From assembly GCF_002019795.1 (NCBI RefSeq), contig NZ_KV917381.1, positions 1,981,210-2,045,209 of the forward strand: a stretch of 64,000 bases of DNA, given 5' to 3'. Numbering within the stretch: position 1 is the stretch's first letter; every line of letters starts with the position of its first letter. The position numbers were made by a program, and so were the translations under genes. Positions 43,842 through 51,960 of this stretch are shown one piece after another. Below the pieces are notes generated by a model. The model was not told the DNA's origin. It did not search any database and saw only the letters and a list, made by a program, of their open reading frames with translations. This stretch comes from Bacillus alkalicellulosilyticus (GTDB lineage: Bacteria; Bacillota; Bacilli; Bacillales; Bacillaceae_F).

Positions 43842-44786
43842 ATGCAAACTTCTAAGTTATCTACATATGGATTAGTAATGCTAGTCATGGTTTTATGGGG
43901 CGTGAATATTGTATTTTTGAAAGTGTTGGTAGAAGCATTTCCGGCTACAACAATGACATCGTTTCGAATCTTTACAGCTGGAATAGTCGTCGCTTTTGTC
44001 GTATTACTATTAAAACGCTTTAAGCGAATTTCAAAACAGGAATGGCGTTTTATTATCCTTGGTTCCTTGTTTGGTGTCGTAGGACATCATTATTTTTTAG
44101 CGAATGGATTAACATTAACTACTGCATCAAATGGCGTATTAATTTTAGGGTTGCTGCCTTTAACGACTTCAGTTTTAGCTGCGATTATGTTAAAAGATAA
44201 GTTGAGTTCACTTCGAGTAGTAGGGATTGTTTCTGCTCTTGTCGGAGTACTTATTATAATAATGGCAGGAAGTGGGGCAATCGGTGGCATACGTGTAGGT
44301 GATTTGTTAGTATTAGTCGCTATGTTTTGCCAAGCTTTAAGCTTTATTTATATAAAAAAGGGAACTGAAACAATGGATTCCCGTGAAATGACCGCTGTGA
44401 TGCTAGTCATCGGTTCAGTCCTTCTGTTTTTAGTTAGTTTATGGATTGAACCAGGAGGAGGAAGTGAGGTTATTCAATCTGTAACAGGTCCACTGGTTGC
44501 GGTGTTTTTAGCCTCTGCACTTTTATCAACTGCTCTTGGTCACTTTCTATACAATGAAGCAATTCACAAGCTTGGAGCAGGTCAAGCAGCTATTTTTAAT
44601 AACTTTGTACCTTTTTTTGGGATTGTGGCTTCTGCTCTATTTTTAGGTGAAGTAATTTATTGGCTTCAAATCGTCGGTTTTATTTTTATCGTCATTGGTG
44701 TTTTATTTGGTACGGGGTACGTTGAAGAAAAGCACAGGAAAAGACAAGGGAATAAACAAAAGCCAGTAGTTCAAAAAATCAGCTAA
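43842..44786 (+). CDS. EamA/DMT-superfamily transporter
   Basis: A 314-residue ten-helix DMT protein with two EamA repeats (LWGVNIVFLKVLVEAFPA; and LLVLVAMFCQALSFIYIKKG in the second half). It ends in a charged tail. It follows the previous permease by 23 bp behind GATGGAGAG, so the two may be an operon. Metabolite efflux is the family role; the substrate is unknown. Confidence 0.88.
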   Translation: MQTSKLSTYGLVMLVMVLWGVNIVFLKVLVEAFPATTMTSFRIFTAGIVVAFVVLLLKRFKRISKQEWRFIILGSLFGVVGHHYFLANGLTLTTASNGVLILGLLPLTTSVLAAIMLKDKLSSLRVVGIVSALVGVLIIIMAGSGAIGGIRVGDLLVLVAMFCQALSFIYIKKGTETMDSREMTAVMLVIGSVLLFLVSLWIEPGGGSEVIQSVTGPLVAVFLASALLSTALGHFLYNEAIHKLGAGQAAIFNNFVPFFGIVASALFLGEVIYWLQIVGFIFIVIGVLFGTGYVEEKHRKRQGNKQKPVVQKIS

Positions 44787-44828
44787 CGTCAAATGGGGGA
44801 ACCCTGGGTAAGAATAGGTATATTAGAA

Positions 44829-44872
44829 AAGGAGGGACAATAGGTAAAATAACCTATTGTCCCTCCTTATTT
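44829..44872. terminator. Bidirectional terminator between the EamA gene and dapA
   Basis: A perfect 17-bp stem AAGGAGGGACAATAGGT against ACCTATTGTCCCTCCTT around a 6-base loop, with flanking A and T runs. Confidence 0.92.
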
Positions 44873-44877
44873 TCTAT

Positions 44878-45765
44878 TTAGCTCACATAATATGTCATAG
44901 ATGGTTGAATAACCGTTTGGAGTTGATGAACTTCTTCATCCGTTAACGGAACAAGCGGTAAACGAACAGAACCAACAGTTACACCTTTTAAATTAAGAGC
45001 TGCTTTTACAGGTGTAGGGTTCGGGCTTGTAAATAAAGCTTTCATCGTAGGGAGGAGTTGTCTATGCATCGTAGCTGCATGTTGAACATGTCCCTGCATA
45101 AAGCTTGTCACCATGTTTTGCATTTCGTTTCCGATAATGTGAGAAGCAACGGACACAACACCAGTTCCACCAATGGCTAGAATAGGAAGTGTTAAGCTGT
45201 CATCACCACTGTACACTGAAAAGGTATCGTCCGTGCCAGCAATGATTTGAGCGATGGCTTCTAAGTCTCCACTTGCTTCTTTAATAGAAACAATGTTTTC
45301 TATTTGAGATAGGCGAATCGTCGTTTCAACATTCATATTGACTACACTGCGACCAGGGATATTATATAGCATCACAGGTAGCTTAGTTGATTCAGCAATT
45401 GCTGCAAAATGTTGATACATGCCTTCTTGTGATGGTTTATTATAATAAGGTACGACAAGCATTACTCCGTCAACACCTGCTTCTTCAGCAGCTTGTGTTA
45501 GTGCAATGGATGCACGTGTATTGTTAGAACCGGTTCCAGCAATAACAGGAACACGGCCTTGTGCGACGCGTACCACCGTATAAAATAGCTGAATTTTTTC
45601 TTCTGTCGTTAACGTTGGCGATTCGCCAGTTGTCCCAGCGACAACAATCGCATCAGTTCCATTTGCAATTAAATGATTTACTAACTGTTCAGTAGCTTGG
45701 AAATCAACATTACCTGCATGATCGAATGGTGTTACCATAGCTGTGATTACTTTTCCGAAATTCAT
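44878..45765 (-). CDS. dapA: 4-hydroxy-tetrahydrodipicolinate synthase
   Basis: A 295-residue class I aldolase that condenses aspartate semialdehyde with pyruvate in lysine and diaminopimelate synthesis. GTTGESPTL binds pyruvate, YNIPGRS holds Tyr134 and Arg139, and SIKEASGDL contains the Schiff-base Lys162. AGAGGGTGA precedes the ATG. The transcript carries a lysine riboswitch, so the gene is turned down by lysine. It stands alone here rather than in the dapG-dapA operon, so it may be a second copy. Confidence 0.95.
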   Translation of the reverse strand: MNFGKVITAMVTPFDHAGNVDFQATEQLVNHLIANGTDAIVVAGTTGESPTLTTEEKIQLFYTVVRVAQGRVPVIAGTGSNNTRASIALTQAAEEAGVDGVMLVVPYYNKPSQEGMYQHFAAIAESTKLPVMLYNIPGRSVVNMNVETTIRLSQIENIVSIKEASGDLEAIAQIIAGTDDTFSVYSGDDSLTLPILAIGGTGVVSVASHIIGNEMQNMVTSFMQGHVQHAATMHRQLLPTMKALFTSPNPTPVKAALNLKGVTVGSVRLPLVPLTDEEVHQLQTVIQPSMTYYVS

Positions 45766-45873
45766 TCATATCACCCTCTATTCAATTCAATTTTTGGACA
45801 CAGAAAGAATCTAAGCTCACTTCTATGCTTGTTGAATAGAGCTAATCTTCTTATCCTGGTGTAGGATTTACGC

Positions 45874-45904
45874 AAAAAAAACAACAATGAGGGTCTCATT
45901 GTTG
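45874..45904 (-). terminator. Riboswitch-controlled terminator before dapA
   Basis: CAACAATGAG pairs with CTCATTGTTG around GGT; on the minus strand a run of eight T residues follows. It lies downstream of the lysine aptamer and 109 bases before dapA. Confidence 0.85.
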
Positions 45905-45935
45905 CAGGAATGTTGTCCTAAGAAAACTTCCTTGC

Positions 45936-46114
45936 GTGAGATAGCCCTCCATATAGCAAAAACTATATGACAGTCCTGACCTTATTAAGAACAGAACCAG
46001 CCTCGGAGAATATGAGTTTCTCTTGGCTTCGGCAAATCCCCCTTTTTTCAACTTTCAACAGAGCTCATTCTCCTCCAGATTGAATACTAATGGTCTTTGC
46101 ACCTCTACCCTCAC
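45936..46114 (-). promoter_or_regulatory. Lysine riboswitch (L box)
   Basis: The minus-strand transcript reads GTGAG..GGTAGAGGTGC, AGTATT, GGAGGAGAATGAGC, GGGGGGATTTGCCGAAG, CCGAGGCTGGTTC, GGTCAGGACTGTCAT and TGGAGGGCTATCTCAC. These are the conserved L-box pieces in the right order. GTGAG and CTCAC close helix P1. The loop-E and kissing-loop elements are also visible. High lysine should favour the terminator that follows. Confidence 0.95.
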
Positions 46115-46324
46115 TTCAAATGTTGAAGTAAAGAATATCAATTTGTTGTGTCTACCTTAACAAATATTATCCTTGATTGCAATGGAATATACTAAATTCC
46201 TTTGTTTTTTTTGTTTTTTGCTTTATTTACTGAACTTTTCCGATAATTTGTAAACGAGAGAGATAACTGTAAGTTTAAAAAAAAACGATCTTTCTCATCC
46301 TAAGAAAAAAAGGAGAGGATATTT

Positions 46325-46825
46325 TTGAAGAAAATATATATGTTTCTAACGATTTGCATCTTAACGAGTGGTTGTTATGACCCGGTAGATCAAGAAGAGT
46401 ATGGAAGAGCTCAAATGATACCAAATGTAGGAGAGAATGATCAAATTTTTACTCGTACAAGAGAAGCCAGTTACGACGAGTCTTATCAAGGGCAACTTGT
46501 CGAGCAACTAACAACAGACATTGGCGCAATGCAAGAAGTGGATAAGGTGCGTGTCGTTATTTACGATAATATCGTATTGGTTGGTATTGTCCCAAAACAA
46601 TCAGGCACCAATGAGCAAGAAATTGAAACAAATATTAGTGAAAGAATTCAACAAGCAGTAGGTTCAAAAGAAGTAGTAGTTCGAGTGGATGAGGACAGCT
46701 TTGAGGAGATTAAAGCGCTCGACTTAAAATTGCGTAGAGGTGCAACATTTGAAGAGGCTGCCCCAAGAGGACTCGACCTTTTCCAACAACTTGGTGAGGA
46801 AAATAACCAAGGTCAATTAAAATAA
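46325..46825 (+). CDS. YhcN/YlaJ-family sporulation lipoprotein
   Basis: A 166-residue lipoprotein with a TTG start and lipobox LTSGC (Cys17). The central region DKVRVVIYDNIVLVGIVPKQ and VRVDEDSFEEIKAL fit the YhcN/YlaJ beta-alpha domain of forespore lipoproteins. AAAGGAGAGG precedes the start. A second family member lies about 460 bp downstream. Likely in the inner spore membrane and possibly involved in germination. Confidence 0.8.
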   Translation: MKKIYMFLTICILTSGCYDPVDQEEYGRAQMIPNVGENDQIFTRTREASYDESYQGQLVEQLTTDIGAMQEVDKVRVVIYDNIVLVGIVPKQSGTNEQEIETNISERIQQAVGSKEVVVRVDEDSFEEIKALDLKLRRGATFEEAAPRGLDLFQQLGEENNQGQLK

Positions 46826-46838
46826 ACCATAAAGAAAA

Positions 46839-46893
46839 AATAGCTTGATGAAAAGAGAATGACCTAAGATTTCTCTACTCATCAAGCTATAAT
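46839..46893 (+). terminator. Long terminator hairpin after the first lipoprotein
   Basis: TAGCTTGATGA pairs with TCATCAAGCTA, with inner AGAGAA/TTCTCT. It is not followed by a clear T tract. Confidence 0.6.
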
Positions 46894-46906
46894 TGTTAGA
46901 CAATTT

Positions 46907-47059
46907 TTATTTAACGCACACAGCATACGATTTTTGGGCTAAATTTAAGAGCTTGTCTAATTCTTGGCTACACTGCACTGTGATTTCTGATGTGTACCCA
47001 TATTTCTCAGCTAAATCAATCATTTGATTGCGCTTTGTTTCAATTGCTAGTAAAAGCAT
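46907..47059 (-). CDS. Spo0E-family aspartyl-phosphate phosphatase
   Basis: A 50-residue two-helix protein. ETKRNQMIDLAEKYGYTSE and the signature CSQELDKLLN (SQELD) are typical of Spo0E/YisI/YnzD phosphatases, which dephosphorylate Spo0A and delay sporulation. The ATG at 47059 has GGAGAG seven bases upstream. It is convergent with, and between, two YhcN lipoprotein genes. Confidence 0.92.
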   Translation of the reverse strand: MLLLAIETKRNQMIDLAEKYGYTSEITVQCSQELDKLLNLAQKSYAVCVK

Positions 47060-47286
47060 TTCCTCTCTCCACCTTTATCTTTATCAATCCGTGTCAAACA
47101 TAACAAAATTATTATATCGAATTTACAAAAATAATAAACAGATTCCCTTAAAATAGTCACCAAACCCTAAAAGTAGTGCAGTTTCGACACCTTTTTTGTC
47201 GAGGTTTAATGGATTTTTAAACAATATTTTCTTGTGTTACATTGGTTGTTTTTACACAACATATGAAAAGAAAGGAGTGGGTGGTC

Positions 47287-47994
47287 ATGGGAAAAATAAT
47301 AACAAAGGTAACGACAGTTATGGTGACTATCATCCTCTTGAGCGGTTGTGTCGTTGACCAACAACAAAAATTTGGTGCGAATTCAAATCGAGAAGAGGGA
47401 TACAGTGGATTTGGCACCGATAGAGTAAGAAGTATGGAAGGACCGCTGTCGGATATGATGGTACCAGATGCGGCACCAAAAGGTCGAGTGGATTTGGCAA
47501 AACCGATTGCTGAACAAAATGATTATGTGAAAGAAGAACGATTGCTCGACTTTGAAGGACAAGGGACAAACCGTAACGGCAACCGTGTCTTAGTCAACCG
47601 TCCAGGAACATTACGTGGCAAATATCTAATGTCTGATAAACCACACCTTACAAAAAAATATAATGTAAACATAGAGAATTTGTCAGATGAGGACAAGGTA
47701 AGGCAAACCCTATTTTCTTATGAAGAAGTTGAAGATGTTCACATTGTCACTTCAGATGGTATGATTTTAGTAGGGGTTGAGTCTCCTGAACAAAACAGAC
47801 GAAAACTTAGACGTGATTTAAAACAAATCGTAAAAGAGGAAACAGATGTCGATAATGTTATAATTGCTTTAGAGCGACCGATGGTTTCACGTATTCAAGC
47901 TCTTGAACATGGGATAAGCACAGGAGAGCCTTTTGAAGAGTTTGGTGCGGGACTAGCTGAAATTATAGAAACATTTGAAAATGCTGTTAAGTAA
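47287..47994 (+). CDS. YhcN/YlaJ-family sporulation lipoprotein
   Basis: A 235-residue lipoprotein with lipobox LLSGC. The C-terminal domain (YEEVEDVHIVTSDGMILVGVES, TDVDNVIIALERPMVSRIQ) matches YhcN/YlaJ. The middle part (about residues 25-115), with PDAAPKGRVDLAKP and QGTNRNGNRV, is charged and disordered. ATG 47287 has GGAGTGGGTGG upstream; an earlier ATG is out of place. It ends at a strong terminator. Confidence 0.8.
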   Translation: MGKIITKVTTVMVTIILLSGCVVDQQQKFGANSNREEGYSGFGTDRVRSMEGPLSDMMVPDAAPKGRVDLAKPIAEQNDYVKEERLLDFEGQGTNRNGNRVLVNRPGTLRGKYLMSDKPHLTKKYNVNIENLSDEDKVRQTLFSYEEVEDVHIVTSDGMILVGVESPEQNRRKLRRDLKQIVKEETDVDNVIIALERPMVSRIQALEHGISTGEPFEEFGAGLAEIIETFENAVK

Positions 47995-47997
47995 TAA

Positions 47998-48030
47998 ATG
48001 ACCCAAAAGGGATAATACCTTTTGGGTCAT
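47998..48030. terminator. Bidirectional terminator between convergent lipoprotein genes
   Basis: Perfect 13-bp stem ATGACCCAAAAGG/CCTTTTGGGTCAT with a 7-base loop. Confidence 0.88.
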
Positions 48031-48039
48031 CTTGAGACA

Positions 48040-48603
48040 TTATTTAATACCTAATTCTTCGGTCACGCTATTAAATTCTCGCTCCATTTGTTTATGATTA
48101 ATGACCACATTTTCGAAATAGATCCTAGACTTTTGAAAGGCTTCAGGGTCTGATGAATCATATCGTTCTAAGCTTTGCTGCAACATTTCAAGTTCAATTA
48201 ACGTAGCAACATGTGCTTGATGGAGTAAATGAAACTCATCGGGAACAGGTAAGTCTAATATTTGAATACTCTCGTCTTGAATATCAGCAAAATGCTCGAT
48301 CGCATGTTGCAATTCTGCAGCTTTTGGTGAGTCCCCAAGAAAAAAGGGCCTCATTTCATTTAAATTTGCATAAAAAGAAAATAAATAGTAGCCGAAATGA
48401 TCTGCGAAAGATACGGTTTCAGCGGAAACTGAATTTCTTTCTCGGTTTTGTTCTTTAATCGATGGTGGTTCAACAATACCTAAGCCTTGGTGTCCTTCTG
48501 GTTGATTTTCAATTCCTTTGACAATATCACTTCCTCTATCACCACAACCAGCGAGCAAGGATAGTGACGAGGCAATGATGAATACTATAGATAAAAACTT
48601 CAA
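48040..48603 (-). CDS. Lipoprotein of unknown function
   Basis: A 187-residue lipoprotein with lipobox LLAGC. The TTG start at 48603 is chosen because GGAGGGG lies five bases upstream; an ATG 26 codons earlier overlaps the neighbouring start region. After the signal the protein is helical and acidic (HHAIEHFADIQDESIQIL-like, LLQQSLERYD). Not recognised. Confidence 0.65.
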   Translation of the reverse strand: MKFLSIVFIIASSLSLLAGCGDRGSDIVKGIENQPEGHQGLGIVEPPSIKEQNRERNSVSAETVSFADHFGYYLFSFYANLNEMRPFFLGDSPKAAELQHAIEHFADIQDESIQILDLPVPDEFHLLHQAHVATLIELEMLQQSLERYDSSDPEAFQKSRIYFENVVINHKQMEREFNSVTEELGIK

Positions 48604-48716
48604 CGAAACCCCTCCAATATCATACATATCACCTTTAGTATGCCAAGTTAAGGTGGAATTATTCAAAATTGGAAGGTGCACCCTACACTAGAGCCAAAGA
48701 AGCAATGGAGGATAAT

Positions 48717-49700
48717 ATGAGAGAGTTTGTCAAACCAACTATCGTAGTAAGTCGCTGCATCGAATTTTCAGCCTGTCGCTATAATGGTGATAAATTATCA
48801 GACCAAACGGTTTGTAGTTTAAGGCCATATGTAGAATTTATTCCGGTTTGCCCTGAAATCGAAATTGGTTTAGGAACTCCAAGAGACGTCATTCGCTTAA
48901 TTGCTGATGGCGAAGAGACTACGCGATTAATTCAACCTAAAACGAATAGAGACCTTACAGATTTAATGACTGAATTTTCTACTGAATTTATTGAAGAGGT
49001 ATCTGAAAAGCAAATAGATGGCTTTATCTTAAAAAATAGATCACCAAGTTGTGCAATAACGGATGCGAAAGTATACCATTCTGCTGATAAATCGGCCCAC
49101 ACCCTTCGAACTGGAAGTGGGTTATTCACACAACGGGTGCTAAAGGCTCATCCAGATGTTGCAGTAGAAGATGAAGGCCGTTTAAAGAACTTTCGAATTC
49201 GAGAACATTTCCTAACGAAGCTCTTTACGTTAGCGTCTTTTAGAAAACAAAAACAGACCATGTCGATGGATGAATTAAATCAGTTTCATAAAGAAAACAA
49301 ATATTTATTTATGGCTTATCAACCGCAAATATTAAAGAAATTAGGTCAAATTGTTGGAAACCAACAAAAAAAACCTCTAGAACTTGTCATAGAGGAGTAT
49401 GAGCGGGAATTAATTATCATGTTTAAAAAAGCACCAAAATACACCGCAAATATAAATGTATTTGAGCATATATTTGGTTATTTCTCTTCACACTTAACGA
49501 CAAATGAAAAACAATATTTTCTTTCTGTTCTTAATAAGTATCGTGAAAAAAAACTGCCAATTAGTGGTGTAGTAAGTATTCTAAAAGCATGGGCCCACCG
49601 CTTTGATAATCAATATTTATTATCACAAACGTTCTTCGAGCCATACCCTGAAAGTCTAATTGACATTAGTGACTCTGGAAAAGGACGAGATTACCGCTAG
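48717..49700 (+). CDS. DUF523-DUF1722 (YbgA-type) protein
   Basis: A 327-residue two-domain protein. The N-terminal DUF523 half has Cys residues in VVSRCIEFSACRYNG and FIPVCPEIEIG and a SPSCAI motif, as in thiouracil desulfidase TudS, whose [4Fe-4S] cluster uses such cysteines. The C-terminal DUF1722/YbgA half contains FTLASFRKQKQ, HKENKYLFMAYQP and VFEHIFGYFSSHL. ATG 48717 follows GGAGGAT. A desulfidase or repair role is inferred; the C-terminal function is unknown. Confidence 0.82.
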   Translation: MREFVKPTIVVSRCIEFSACRYNGDKLSDQTVCSLRPYVEFIPVCPEIEIGLGTPRDVIRLIADGEETTRLIQPKTNRDLTDLMTEFSTEFIEEVSEKQIDGFILKNRSPSCAITDAKVYHSADKSAHTLRTGSGLFTQRVLKAHPDVAVEDEGRLKNFRIREHFLTKLFTLASFRKQKQTMSMDELNQFHKENKYLFMAYQPQILKKLGQIVGNQQKKPLELVIEEYERELIIMFKKAPKYTANINVFEHIFGYFSSHLTTNEKQYFLSVLNKYREKKLPISGVVSILKAWAHRFDNQYLLSQTFFEPYPESLIDISDSGKGRDYR

Positions 49701-49805
49701 AGAGTGGGACAAAAGGTTGTTTGTTTAGAGGTCACTGAAAAAGTTAAACCTAACTTTTTTTAGTGACCTCGTTTTTTTACCTTTTTGTCCCACCCTTACT
49801 CTCTA
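49699..49805. repeat. Nested inverted repeat of about 107 bp, possible MITE or terminator array
   Basis: Outer arms GAGAGTGGGACAAAAGGT and ACCTTTTTGTCCCAC..GAGAG-like pair. Inside, GAGGTCACTGAAAAAGTT pairs with AACTTTTTTTAGTGACCTC, followed by seven T residues. The inner hairpin can serve as a terminator for the upstream gene and its complement for yidD. The outer arms look like terminal repeats of a small mobile element. Confidence 0.7.
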
Positions 49806-50030
49806 TTCTTGTTCCTTTTTCTTAGGAACGGGGTCAAATCCACCAGGATGGAAGGGCTGGCACTTTAAAATTCGTATAACTGTTAACCAAGTGCCTTTAA
49901 AAACACCATGTACTTTAAAGGCCTCTATACCATAATGTGAACATGTCGGATAAAACCGACATGTAGGAGGCTTTAAAGGTGAAATGAACTTTTGGTAAAA
50001 GCGAAAGACTCCAATAAATAGCCACTTCAT
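49803..50030 (-). CDS. yidD: YidD membrane insertion efficiency factor
   Basis: A 75-residue protein. [20 protein letters not shown] and [13 protein letters not shown], then [19 protein letters not shown], are the family signature with three cysteines. It is thought to help YidC insert membrane proteins. ATG 50030 is chosen over TTG 50039 because AAAGG is too close to the latter. It follows the Cys-rich gene by 16 bp. Confidence 0.95.
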   Translation of the reverse strand: MKWLFIGVFRFYQKFISPLKPPTCRFYPTCSHYGIEAFKVHGVFKGTWLTVIRILKCQPFHPGGFDPVPKKKEQE

Positions 50031-50045
50031 CTCAATCAAACCTTT

Positions 50046-50666
50046 CTAACTTTCTTCATTGCCCTCTGGCTTTGTTATTTTATTATCTTGTATGTATTGT
50101 GTAAAATAGTCAATAATACTATCAAAATCCTGCATAAGCATTAATTGACGCTCTTGTAAAATTGCTTGTTGAGTTTTGTTAAACGTCGCTGCTTCCCTTT
50201 TTATTTGGTTTACCCACGTTTTAAGGTTATTTTGTTGATCCTTTGGTAACATGTTCTCAACTGAGCTACATATAAATGAACGACACGTGCTATTTTTTAA
50301 TGTAAGTGGCAAGCTACAACCCATATTTTGTTTAAAATATTGGCACATTGAGTAGGAAAGCTGTAAGTCGTCCATTTCTATCTGTGAAAGACCAGTTAAG
50401 TTTTTTTCCGAAAAACGGGAATCTACCATAGCTTGTACCTTGATTTCAAAGTCGTTTATCACGGCGCTTTTATGTTGAAGGATTTCATTAATAAAGAAGT
50501 CAATATGGTTATCCTTTACGGCTTGATACACTTCAAATAAGGAAAAAACAGGACTATAGCTACAACAACCAACATGAGGTACATCGGATTCTGCAGGAGC
50601 AAAGTAGTCATCTGGGCAGTTAAGACAATGAGAGGTTAGAATTTGATTATTATGTATCTGTATCAT
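50046..50666 (-). CDS. Cys-rich hypothetical protein
   Basis: A 206-residue soluble protein with about nine cysteines. HCLNCPDDYFAP, VGCCSYSP, MGCSLPL and NSTCRSFICS suggest a metal or Fe-S cluster (the last three resemble YkgJ-type cysteine clusters). Between them and after it the chain is helical with a Gln/Glu-rich end. It precedes yidD, probably in one transcript. Function unknown. Confidence 0.65.
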   Translation of the reverse strand: MIQIHNNQILTSHCLNCPDDYFAPAESDVPHVGCCSYSPVFSLFEVYQAVKDNHIDFFINEILQHKSAVINDFEIKVQAMVDSRFSEKNLTGLSQIEMDDLQLSYSMCQYFKQNMGCSLPLTLKNSTCRSFICSSVENMLPKDQQNNLKTWVNQIKREAATFNKTQQAILQERQLMLMQDFDSIIDYFTQYIQDNKITKPEGNEES

Positions 50667-50697
50667 GCGATTGAATTTTCTCCTTTTGTTGTGGTCT

Positions 50698-51512
50698 ATA
50701 TGACTCTAACTATATCTTGAACTACCCACCACTTAACTACTCTAGCGAGCTGTTTGAAGTGGGGGATTCCTAAGAACACCGGTGTACCCACCAGTTATGG
50801 ATTAGGCTATCCCCGTCGCACCGACGGTTAGAAGTCTATTCGCTTCGTTTTTTAAATTGATTCCTGCGTTAATATCACGGTCGTGATAGGAGCCACAAAC
50901 ACATTTCCATTCACGCAACCCTTGACCTTTAACGTCTTTATTTTTGTATCCGCAACTCGAACACAACTGAGAGCTAGGGAAGGTTTTACTCACTTCCACA
51001 ACCGTCTTCCCGTACCATTCAGCCTTGTGCACTAACATCGTTTTGAATCGGTACCAAGACACATCAGCGATGGATTTAGCGTTCTTCTTATTTTTCATCA
51101 GATTGGTTATTTGCAGACTCTCTATGCCGATAATATCGTGGTTTTTGATAATATCCGTAGAGGTTTTATGTAAAAAAGTCTGAACGCTTGTTTTCAATTT
51201 TTTCGTGAATTCGAGCCACTTTCATTCGTTGTTTGTTCCAATTATTAGAACCTTGTTCTTTTTGGTTTTAAACCGTTGATAAGCATCAGCCAAATTTTCA
51301 ACCGATTATTGAAGCGACATACTATCGACTTCTTTAAACGATTTTTTCACTAACACAGAATTCACCTCATTTATAAGGAACGTACGTTCTAATTATACCA
51401 TATAAGTCTATGTTTTGGCTATCGCCAACCGACATTTATCTCCCCCTTATCGTTGGGCCAAAAGCCCTTCTCGCGATTGAAGAGGGAGTCTTCAGTCGGA
51501 AAAAGATAAAAT
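50698..51512 (-). mobile_element. Decayed IS605/IS1341-type element (TnpB only)
   Basis: The right end has CCCACCACTT/AAGTGGGGG hairpin (50725-50765) of the IS200/IS605 kind, downstream of the tnpB remnant. The left end has GAAGACTCCCTCTTC, a typical left-end hairpin, at about 51483-51497 on the minus strand. The ends are approximate. No TnpA is present. The reading frame is broken, so the element is inactive unless helped in trans. Confidence 0.6.
50802..51356 (-). pseudogene. tnpB: tnpB remnant (IS605 OrfB)
   Basis: The C-terminal 130 residues are readable. [17 protein letters not shown], the RuvC Glu-containing segment, [22 protein letters not shown] and the zinc finger [18 protein letters not shown] precede [10 protein letters not shown] with the RuvC Asp. 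Upstream a start GTG at 51356 gives SFKEVDSMSLQ, but it is followed by a stop, then SVENLADAYQRFKTKK. A jump to [16 protein letters not shown] shows an internal deletion, and a T-run frameshift near 51175 joins it to the C-terminus. The gene is a nonfunctional relic. Confidence 0.82.
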
Positions 51513-51538
51513 GAATCTTCACGTTAGGAGCTGATCCA

Positions 51539-51787
51539 ATGAAAAAAGTGATTTTGTATTTTGGTGTAATCTTGTATGTACTAAACATCCTCGTCTTATT
51601 TTTACAAACCTCTCATTATAGTTCAGAACAGTTGTTTCAAGCGATTGTATTTATAAGTGCTTCGTTCCTATTTTATTTTACCATGGCTTTTCTTTACTTT
51701 AAAAATGAGAAGGGAAAGGCAGTTATTCCGCTTATTCTTACAGTTGTTGGCATTGTATCCATAGCCTCAGCGTTCTTATTAGCATAA
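51539..51787 (+). CDS. Small three-helix membrane protein
   Basis: An 82-residue protein with three hydrophobic helices (LYFGVILYVLNILVLFLQ, FQAIVFISASFLFYFTMAFL, VIPLILTVVGIVSIASAFLL) and a positively charged loop. It starts at ATG behind TTAGGAGC. Located just after the IS relic. Family not recognised. Confidence 0.65.
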   Translation: MKKVILYFGVILYVLNILVLFLQTSHYSSEQLFQAIVFISASFLFYFTMAFLYFKNEKGKAVIPLILTVVGIVSIASAFLLA

Positions 51788-51796
51788 GCTAATCTA

Positions 51797-51828
51797 CAAA
51801 AAGCACCGGACTATAGTCTGGTGCTTTT
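51797..51828 (+). terminator. Terminator after the small membrane gene
   Basis: AAAAAGCACCGGACTA pairs with TAGTCTGGTGCTTTTT as a near-perfect palindrome with a T tract. Confidence 0.9.
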
Positions 51829-51960
51829 TGTTGGTAAATGTCGAAATATCCATTGACGTTATAGACCAATAGGCTTACTATAGAACTTGAAGGTTTTTAT
51901 ATAAAAGTAGTTAATTAGATTTAGATTCTATGCAACTAGTTACCACATAAGGAGGACAAT

